A stretch of DNA of 20,341 bases from Bacteroidales bacterium UBA1757. GTDB taxonomy: Bacteria > Bacteroidota > Bacteroidia > Bacteroidales > UBA1402. Every line of letters begins with the position of its first letter. Within the stretch, counting starts at the first letter, position 1. This document shows, in pieces, positions 16,001 through 20,341 of this stretch. Position numbers and translations under genes: made by a program. The notes under the pieces were generated by a model that had not been told where the DNA came from, made no database searches, and worked only from the letters and a program-made list of their open reading frames with translations. The DNA is taken from the NCBI GenBank assembly GCA_002315625.1, contig DCHH01000080.1, forward strand, positions 1-20,341, read 5' to 3'.

Positions 16001-17386
16001 TGCGACGGCCAGCACCTCATCGGCATTCAGGGCGGTGTTCAGGGTGATGTAACCCAGATTCTTATTGATGGAGTATTCGCTTGAGGTAAGCAGGCGGGCG
16101 CTTTCCAGCCGTTCGTAGTCGGTGCCGTTCTCAAAGCCGCAGATGCCCTGCAATTCGGATAGGACTTCCACGGCGGAACTGATGGTACGGGCCCCGGCAT
16201 AGCGGTTGACCATCTCGTGGTAGAGGAAGTTGGCTCCGTTGGCGGCCTGTCGGTAAGTGCTTGAGGGGTCGGTCCAGTAGTCGCGGTATATGGTTTCGGG
16301 CTCGGCCAGGTCAGCAAATGCCACGATATTGCGGGCGTTGTCCATCTTGGCCCGCTTGTTGGTAATCCAGACCTCAATCTTGGTGATTACCACACCGGAC
16401 GAAATGTATGGCAGCTTGCTCATCCACTTGTCGTAGTTCTCGCGGAAATAGTGGCTTAGGAAGAAGTGACGGTTTACATCGTAGGCGTCGGCCGAGATTT
16501 CAAACTGGGTGGTCTGGCTTCCCCCCTCCATTGTGGCCGTTGTCGTCTGTGTGTTCTGCTGTGAGACCACGGCGGCAATGCTCAGCTTGCCGAACTGGAG
16601 CTCGGTCTTGATACCGAACAGCGACGAGGCTCCCGTGATGAGGGAGTTTTTGACGGGCATACTCACGTTACCGGCTTCGAGGCTCTTTATAATTTCGTCC
16701 TCCTTGCCGCCGTAGCGCAGTTTCAACGCCTTTGAGTCGAAGTCGAATGCGGCCTCGGTGTCGTAGTTCAGGTTGACGTTGATTTTGTCGCCTACCTTGC
16801 CGTTCATGCTCATCTGGATTTGCTGGTCGAAGTCGAAGTAGGTGCGGTTGCGCTGGCGTTCCGAAAGTGAGGGGTTGTTGACGATGTTGTTCTTTACACC
16901 CAGACTGAGCTCGACGGAGCCCTGGGTCTTGATTTGTATTCCACCGGGGCCGAAAATCTTTTCTGCGGCACCGAGGTCGAAGTGGATGTCTGTAAGGTCG
17001 AACTCCTTCTTCTGTTTTGAGTAATCGACCACATTCTTCTCCTTGAAGAACCTGGCTCTCTGCTGACGGTCGCGGTACTGCTGATATTCCTTCTGGGTAA
17101 GGGTTACGGGGGTGGTGATGCGGGTGTCGCCGAGCTTGGTCACGAGCAGGAAGTCGCCTGTCGTGACATCGTACTCGATTGTTGTCTTTAGGTTCTCGGG
17201 CTGCTTGAGGTCGCCCATTGAGGGGACAAGCAGCTCGGTGGTGTTTTGGGCATAACCGGAAATCGGAAAATGCAGATTGCCTCGGGACGTGACGGCAGTG
17301 TCACCGGCCTGTTGCTGGGCCGATGCCAAAAATGTCATGCCCGCCATCAGACAGAGCAAACCTCCTATTTTCCAGTGAAATGCCAA
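10016..17386 (-). CDS. sprA: Type IX secretion outer-membrane translocon SprA (Sov)
   Basis: 2456 residues, close to the very large size of known SprA/Sov proteins (about 2400-2500). SprA is the outer-membrane pore of the type IX system, through which proteins with a C-terminal signal domain leave the cell. Seen: a signal peptide (Lys6, hydrophobic core 7-22, cleavage after Ser-Ala near 22-23), then the family's conserved stretches, such as FFLSHYFRENYD near residue 312 and NIDGTVYVDDFEAS near 812, with long arrays of alternating aromatic beta strands up to a C-terminus ending LRYTLSR. The start is TTG at 17386: the preceding codons are GCC and the ruvA stop TAA in the same frame, and the next ATG (residue 14) would destroy the signal peptide. 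It lies 3 bp after ruvA and must be co-transcribed with it. The ruvA-sov order is also that of Porphyromonas gingivalis, as I recall. No other type IX genes are in the window. Confidence 0.95.
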   Translation of the reverse strand: MAFHWKIGGLLCLMAGMTFLASAQQQAGDTAVTSRGNLHFPISGYAQNTTELLVPSMGDLKQPENLKTTIEYDVTTGDFLLVTKLGDTRITTPVTLTQKEYQQYRDRQQRARFFKEKNVVDYSKQKKEFDLTDIHFDLGAAEKIFGPGGIQIKTQGSVELSLGVKNNIVNNPSLSERQRNRTYFDFDQQIQMSMNGKVGDKINVNLNYDTEAAFDFDSKALKLRYGGKEDEIIKSLEAGNVSMPVKNSLITGASSLFGIKTELQFGKLSIAAVVSQQNTQTTTATMEGGSQTTQFEISADAYDVNRHFFLSHYFRENYDKWMSKLPYISSGVVITKIEVWITNKRAKMDNARNIVAFADLAEPETIYRDYWTDPSSTYRQAANGANFLYHEMVNRYAGARTISSAVEVLSELQGICGFENGTDYERLESARLLTSSEYSINKNLGYITLNTALNADEVLAVAFEYTQNGQTYQVGEFSTDGIEQPQALFLKLLKGTNTAPYVPTWDLMMKNVYSLGCYTLPKEDFKLDITYQNDSLGTYSYYLPEGKLSKTILLKVMNLDRLNSHNEAYADGKFDFVEGYTVQTSGGRIIFPVLEPFGSHLANKIGDPALAEKYVFQELYDSTLTVAQEMTEKNKFRLQGEYQAANAAEISLGAMNVTRGSVKVTCGGTVLTENVDYIVDYISGIVTITNQEVLASGNTINATCEDQGVYNMVRKTFAGIDLAYQFNDHFSVGGTLMHLSEQPLTNKVSMNTEPLNNTVWGLNTAFDIQSQGLTKLLDMIPLINVKEPSRLTVKAEFAQLIPGSNKNIDGTVYVDDFEASKKTVSLHDIQSWHLASTPYDPSGGMFPEASLSNDLRYGMNRSLMAWYSVDNIFTQSRSQTPDHIRNNDEALSNHFVRAVNQKEIYPDKSIQYNETGLLTVMNVVFYPKERGPYNFDTDGINADGTLSRPEKRWGGIMRKIESNLTNFESNNVEYIEFWLMDPFIYDKDGNDQGGDLYFNLGEISEDVLKDGKRAFENGLPTDGDSTVIDHTVWGKVSKKNVTVYAFDNTDGVRKVQDVGLDGLTTDEEKSFFSNYVNSVEQRLGGEARQRFLNDPFSPLNDPAGDNYHYYRGTDYDREKKSILDRYKHYNGPDGNSQARVDTEESYETAATTKPDIEDINEDFTLNENERYYQYHVSLRHEDMVMGENYINDIHTASVTLKNGKTEDVRWYQFKIPVKQYDKRVGNINGLTNIRFIRMFMTGWQDSTVLRFATLELVRGDWRVYNKDLYPIDQPPTTQAVIEVTTIGLEENSSRDPIHYMLPPGVERERDPSSPGVYEQDEKSLDLKVRDLSPGDARAAYKNSSVDFRQYDRLQMFLHGEAMEEEGELNAPKDYEMTVFIRMGSDNQNNYYEYEIPLKISPPKVNTESSVWPDENFMDIPLSLLTDLKKERNSKYRGNYNTTYSIYDPDHKNNKVTIKGNPTISEVKTILIGVRNRGTGTRSVEIWADELRLKGFNNKGGWAAMANANLALSDLGTVTFSGHYETDGFGGIEQRMSQRRLDTYGQMNVALSFDLGKLVPKEGLLHLPVFYSYSKQVNTPKYDPLNQDLLLSDVLDAAQTKQEKDSIKNYSQTLKTYKSFSLSNIKVNVKSKTPMPYDPANFGLSYSMNETRERDFETEYEVTRNYNGGLSYGYSSPLKPFEPFGKSSKMSSPWLKTIKDFSLTYIPNSISFNTNLTRYYYELQNRDLNNPENNSLLPVNVSKNFLWNTDFNVTWNLTKNIKLSFATNNSARVEETKYSPVNKELYPTEFQNWKDTVWQSIKTFGTPMEYQQNINFSWQIPFKNIPVLDFLTAAVQYNTAYHWNRSAEVEGTEIGNTISNQRTFSVNPAIKLEALYNKVEFLQKANKRFASASSAESAKKKQKATIERSKKVKPFEQKLTLLPDTNFVVTHKFKNKRVEVRVVDAEGQDLRIRTKVIDENSIQLARVRDTIDVKVLVVPKPNVENEKWYVDLQAAARVLMMVRDLTITYQQTDNYTLPGFRPENGLIFARDYGHAPGWDFATGFFDPDAYLRKAINNGWMVMCDSVVNPAVQASTKNLKLKASIQPFTGIKIDVSAQRNETSSLSVQYMVDGMPETRSGTFSMSTVAIATSLAPVNASKGYYSKAFENFLAYRDVIASRLEQQYAGTTYPNSGFLKREGWGGKPYDSSVGSVNKNSAEVLLPAFLAAYTGQSAEKASLDLIPSILAILPNWSLSYDGLSKIPAFKDVFKSFTLTHGYTCTYNVGTYSSYNTFVRSEGSYGFVQDVTSGNPVPSSQYNITGVTLTESFNPLAGVKMTLKNGLGVNAEYRNSRSLNLSVTGGQLVETGQQQYVVGGSYQLADFHPWGILSQSKVKNDMKISADFSLKSSTALIRKINEQYTQATSGNKTITIELMADYVVSRSINFKLYYNLESSIPLVSSYPVTTQDFGISLRYTLSR

Positions 17387-17389
17387 GGC

Positions 17390-17986
17390 TTACAGCAGCT
17401 TGAGTGCTTCCTTGATGACTTTCTCGACGGGCAGTTGCGGAAGCTGTTTCAAAACTGAGGAAACGGCCTTTGAAGCGGCTGCAGCGGTGTATCCGAGCAT
17501 CTGAAGGGCAGCAACGGCCTCGCTTCGGACCTCCTTGTTGGTGTCGGCAATCTGCAGAGGCAGTTCGCCGCTACTGGAGAGCCCTTCCTTTGCTACTTTG
17601 TCCTTGAGTTCGACGATGATACGCTGTGCTGTCTTGCCGCCTATGCCCTTGATGTTCTTGAAAACGGCTACGTTCTCAGCCAGGATGCTGCTCTCCAATT
17701 CGCTGACTGTGAGCGAAGAGAGGATGATGCGCGCAGTGTTTGCACCGATTCCGGAAATGGATATGAGCTTACGGAAGGCATCCCGCTCGTCCGGTTTGGC
17801 GAATCCGTACAGAGTGAAGGCATCCTCGCGGATGGCTTCGTGCACGTAAAGCCTGCAAGATGTAAGTTGTTGGATTTCAGCGAATGTGTTGACGCTGATG
17901 TTCAGAAAGAAACCCATTCCGCCGGTCTCAAGTACAACCGATGCGGGGGTAAGGTCGCTGATTTCTCCTTTGATGAATTCGATCAT
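17390..17986 (-). CDS. ruvA: Holliday junction branch migration protein RuvA
   Basis: 198 residues, standard RuvA length. It binds four-way DNA junctions as a tetramer and loads the RuvB motor. Seen: an N-terminal OB fold starting MIEFIKGEI (1-62), two helix-hairpin-helix motifs (Ser-Gly-Ile-Gly at about 78-81 and Lys-Gly-Ile-Gly-Gly-Lys-Thr-Ala at about 113-120), a flexible linker (134-150), and domain III (150-198) that contacts RuvB. The ATG at 17986 matches the conserved N-terminus. The stop TAA is one codon before the sprA TTG, in the same frame, so ribosomes ending ruvA can restart directly on sprA. A candidate promoter lies 18-52 bp upstream. ruvB and ruvC are not in the window. Confidence 0.96.
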   Translation of the reverse strand: MIEFIKGEISDLTPASVVLETGGMGFFLNISVNTFAEIQQLTSCRLYVHEAIREDAFTLYGFAKPDERDAFRKLISISGIGANTARIILSSLTVSELESSILAENVAVFKNIKGIGGKTAQRIIVELKDKVAKEGLSSSGELPLQIADTNKEVRSEAVAALQMLGYTAAAASKAVSSVLKQLPQLPVEKVIKEALKLL

Positions 17987-18003
17987 GGTTAGTCTGATTT
18001 GCG

Positions 18004-18038
18004 CAAATATACCCTATATAACGCACGCGACCCTCAAA
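18004..18038 (-). promoter_or_regulatory. Candidate promoter of ruvA-sprA
   Basis: On the minus strand TATATTTG (18011-18004) matches TAnnTTTG and TTTG (18038-18035) lies upstream with a spacing of 23 bases, slightly longer than usual. It is placed 18 bp before the ruvA ATG, giving a very short leader. Confidence 0.45.
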
Positions 18039-18054
18039 TCGTATATTTAAGTCG

Positions 18055-18080
18055 AAAAAAATACAGGGCTAGCGGCTGTA
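18055..18080 (-). terminator. Weak candidate terminator after the beta-helix lipoprotein gene
   Basis: On the minus strand a 5-bp stem TACAG/CTGTA (18080-18062) spanning the stop codon is followed by seven T (18061-18055). The stem is short, so this is only a possible terminator. Confidence 0.3.
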
Positions 18081-19496
18081 GGCGCCTAGGTCGGCCTTTC
18101 CGCTGGAGATTCTTTTCCTCCCGTCCATGTCGAGCGGGCAAAGTGTCGAAAAGACGGTATCGGCCCTGCAGGCTACGGCAGAAAGGGTATCGGTGTGAAA
18201 ATCATAGACATAGTTGGCACCGGTCGAAAGGAATTTCGGGTCTTCGTTGTAGTAGATGCTGTCGCCGAGCGACTCGTCGAGTTTTCCTTCCAGTCTGAGC
18301 AGGGCATGATGGAAACGGATGTTGTGGTCTGTCTGTTCAATTAGCCCGAAACCCACCTCGCTTTTCTGTGAGCCGTAAATCACGGTGTTGGTTATGTCGG
18401 CCTGAAGCAGGGGATAGGGGGTGACCTTCTTCCCCTCAACATCGCCTGTGTAGTTGACTATGGCCAGTGCCGGGGATGATTCTTCACGTGAGACTAATGT
18501 CTGATAGTTGGCTATTGTACAGTGAATCAGTTCGGTGGCTCCGCCAATCAGCACGACGGTGTATGAGCCGGAATTGGACAGAATGGAGCCGTGAACCTCA
18601 ACCCTTGATGCAAGATTGTACAGCGAAGAGTAGATCATGTTTGAAACCTTCGAGTTATAAAGACGAAGCTTGCACTCCGATATATCGTAGGAGGAATCGG
18701 CTATTATGCCATAGTAAGCGCCGTGTATATCGCTGTGGGTGAATACATTGCCGGTGCTTTCCGGAGCCAGATAGACGCCGAACCACTGCCCGGGATAAGA
18801 GTCATAGTAAAAGTCGGTGAAAGCCCTGTCGAGACGGTCGCCGCGGAAGACCACCGGAAGGTCGGTCGTGCCCTCTGCCTGGACGGTTCCATGTACTTTC
18901 AGCATTGCCCCGTCGTGGAAATGGATGACGCTTCCAGCGTTGATTTCCAGCAGTATATCCTTGTTGACGACCAGGCTGTCGTAGATGATATACGGAATGT
19001 CGGCAGTCATTGTGGTGTTGGCGTCCAGAACTTTTCCTTTCCAGATTTCGGCATCCTGAACGCTTGCCTTGAGCACGACTTTTTGGAATGCTGTACCCTG
19101 CTGAAAGACAATCTCGTCGAGCAGGTCAACCGGCTTTTTGGAATGTTGTACGGCGGCTGTGAGTTCGACAAAGACAAAAACGCTATCGCCGGAGGGGATT
19201 TCGAGATTGCGGCAGCCGTAGCCCCCCATAGCATCGACGCTTATCCGATAGCCGCTTCCACCTTGTGAACGGAGATATACGGTATCAATGAGAACTGTCT
19301 GATTCTGAGGATTATAAACTGACAGCCAGGCGGTGGTTGACCCTATTGTGGAAAAGACGGTGTCGAAGCGGACAGTGTCGGTCGAAAACCGCAGCCCTGC
19401 CTCCCCGGAAGGAAAGTATCCTTTCTCCGCCTGACATCCCCAAACCAGGAATATCATTAGGAATGTCAGTAATTGGAATATAGGTTTCCGCAACAT
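18069..19496 (-). CDS. Right-handed beta-helix lipoprotein
   Basis: 475 residues from the ATG at 19496. An in-frame TTG two codons earlier (19502) is possible but the ATG is preferred; it leaves 9 bp to the pepD stop. Lipobox VWGC with Cys21 marks it as a lipoprotein. Residues about 30-150 form an Ig-like, choice-of-anchor type region (RFDTVFSTIGS, followed by Asn-Pro-Gln-Asn). From about 155 comes a parallel beta-helix: Leu-Glu-Ile-Asn-Ala-Gly-Ser-Val-Ile-His-Phe, then Leu-Lys-Val-His-Gly-Thr and repeating Asn/Ser/Ile-rich rungs to about 420, ending in a Cys-containing cap and Leu-Gly-Ala-Tyr. No lyase active site is visible, so binding or structural use on the cell surface is more likely than an enzyme. 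It sits between pepD and ruvA-sprA; a link to type IX secretion is only a guess from position. Confidence 0.78.
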   Translation of the reverse strand: MLRKPIFQLLTFLMIFLVWGCQAEKGYFPSGEAGLRFSTDTVRFDTVFSTIGSTTAWLSVYNPQNQTVLIDTVYLRSQGGSGYRISVDAMGGYGCRNLEIPSGDSVFVFVELTAAVQHSKKPVDLLDEIVFQQGTAFQKVVLKASVQDAEIWKGKVLDANTTMTADIPYIIYDSLVVNKDILLEINAGSVIHFHDGAMLKVHGTVQAEGTTDLPVVFRGDRLDRAFTDFYYDSYPGQWFGVYLAPESTGNVFTHSDIHGAYYGIIADSSYDISECKLRLYNSKVSNMIYSSLYNLASRVEVHGSILSNSGSYTVVLIGGATELIHCTIANYQTLVSREESSPALAIVNYTGDVEGKKVTPYPLLQADITNTVIYGSQKSEVGFGLIEQTDHNIRFHHALLRLEGKLDESLGDSIYYNEDPKFLSTGANYVYDFHTDTLSAVACRADTVFSTLCPLDMDGRKRISSGKADLGAYSR

Positions 19497-19505
19497 ACCC
19501 AAACT

Positions 19506-20341
19506 TTATACCCTCTCCAAAACAGCCACCAGCCAGTCCCAAGCTTTCCCGACGGTTGAAATCAGAACCTTCTCATCCGGTGAATGAACCCCAGTCATAG
19601 TAGGTCCGTAGGAAACCATGTCCAAATCGGGGTATTTCTCAAGGAAGAGTCCGCACTCCAGACCGGCATGGATTGCATACACAATCGGGTCTTCATTGTA
19701 GAGCCCTCTGTATGCTTCAACCATCTTTGCGAGGAGCGGCGAATCGGGATTGGGGGCCCAGCCGGGATAGCCGGAAGTATGGTTGACTGTCATTCCGGCC
19801 AGCTTGAAAGTTGCATCGATACGGTTGACCAGTGCATTCTTTGCCGACTCAAAACTGCTCCGCTGGGAGGTGACTATTGTCCACTGATTCGGACCGGTGG
19901 GCTTGACGGCGGCAAGGTTCGTGGAAGTTTCAACCAACCCTTCCACGCTGTTGCTCATTGCGATAACACCGTCAGGGCAGACATTCATTGCGGCAAGGAA
20001 AGCGTCGCTCTGCTTTTTGTCAATCACCTTTTTATTTATGGCCGTTGATTCCAGATACCATTCCATATTGGGTTCGACCTTTCCGATTTCAGCTTTCAGG
20101 TCGGCCTCGAAAAGATTGAGGCGAACGCGCAGCTCCTCTTTGAATGAGAATGGTACGGCTGCAACGCAGACCGCCTCGCGGGGAATGGCATTGCTCAGGT
20201 TACCTCCCTTGAAATCAACCAGATACAAAGGTACGGAATTGTTGATATCGTAAAGAAAGCGCACTAGCAGACGGTTTGCATTACCGCGGCCAAGATTTAT
20301 GTCAGAACCTGAATGCCCGCCCTGTAGGCCCTTGACACCGA
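19506..20341 (-). CDS. pepD: Aminoacyl-histidine dipeptidase (PepD), 5' end outside window
   Basis: 277 codons plus part of one more; the frame is open to the right edge, so the N-terminal catalytic half is missing. PepD (M20/M28-type zinc peptidase) cleaves Xaa-His and other dipeptides in the cytoplasm. Seen: GVKGLQGGHSGSDINLGRGN just inside the edge, which corresponds to the GLKGGHSG stretch of E. coli PepD and belongs to the lid domain, then NRLLVRFLY, and at the C-terminal side HAGLECGLF and GVHSPDE, which bring a zinc-ligand Glu and His. An internal GTG at 20264 is not the start, since the family sequence continues upstream of it. The beta-helix lipoprotein gene follows after 9 bp, so the two probably share a transcript. 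Confidence 0.92.
   Translation of the reverse strand, partial: GVKGLQGGHSGSDINLGRGNANRLLVRFLYDINNSVPLYLVDFKGGNLSNAIPREAVCVAAVPFSFKEELRVRLNLFEADLKAEIGKVEPNMEWYLESTAINKKVIDKKQSDAFLAAMNVCPDGVIAMSNSVEGLVETSTNLAAVKPTGPNQWTIVTSQRSSFESAKNALVNRIDATFKLAGMTVNHTSGYPGWAPNPDSPLLAKMVEAYRGLYNEDPIVYAIHAGLECGLFLEKYPDLDMVSYGPTMTGVHSPDEKVLISTVGKAWDWLVAVLERV

Noticed and set aside
20262..20264. GTG at 20264 as the pepD start
   Set aside because: Typical PepD sequence (GGHSG and following) continues in frame upstream to the window edge.

Overview
The window looks like a chromosomal segment of a Bacteroidales bacterium (phylum Bacteroidota). The grounds are a type IX secretion translocon gene (sprA/sov) directly behind ruvA, a type V (FimA/Mfa-like) pilus operon with DUF3575 and DUF5119 partners, -7 boxes of the Bacteroidota form TAnnTTTG, and starts without obvious Shine-Dalgarno sequences. 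A gut or oral family such as Muribaculaceae, Porphyromonadaceae or Prevotellaceae fits, but the sequence alone does not decide which.

Layout. Positions 1-4474 (minus strand) carry a pilus operon read from right to left: an OmpA-like/DUF3575 outer-membrane protein, a DUF5119 lipoprotein and a fimbrillin lipoprotein that runs off the left edge. A promoter lies at 4505-4534 and a run of nine C lies upstream of it. Positions 4814-6253 (minus) hold the CCA-adding enzyme. From a 96-bp divergent spacer a plus-strand operon runs 6350-9447: a lipoprotein of unknown function, tgt (queuosine tRNA modification) and an LptF/LptG-type permease (LPS export). Positions 10016-20341 are all minus strand: pepD (5' end outside the window), a beta-helix lipoprotein, ruvA and the 7.4-kb sprA.

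Between the convergent permease and sprA genes (9448-10015) sits a compact cassette. It is a small GIY-YIG nuclease gene bracketed by two nearly identical 67-bp palindromic repeats (66 of 67 bases the same), plus one diverged right half and one left half of the same repeat. Each full repeat can fold into three hairpins closed by an outer 8-bp stem, and the last residues of the nuclease are encoded inside the half copy. This resembles, in architecture, REP elements with their RAYT transposases, but with a GIY-YIG enzyme. It is the most interesting item in the window.

The rest is largely housekeeping and cell-envelope biology: tRNA maturation (cca, tgt), recombination (ruvA), peptide use (pepD), LPS export, pilus assembly and type IX secretion. 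Smaller oddities are a TTG start for sprA one codon after the ruvA stop and in the same frame, a palindrome covering the pilus-operon start codon, a Tgt that lacks two of the usual three zinc cysteines, and a tandem 13-residue repeat at the end of the DUF3575 protein.
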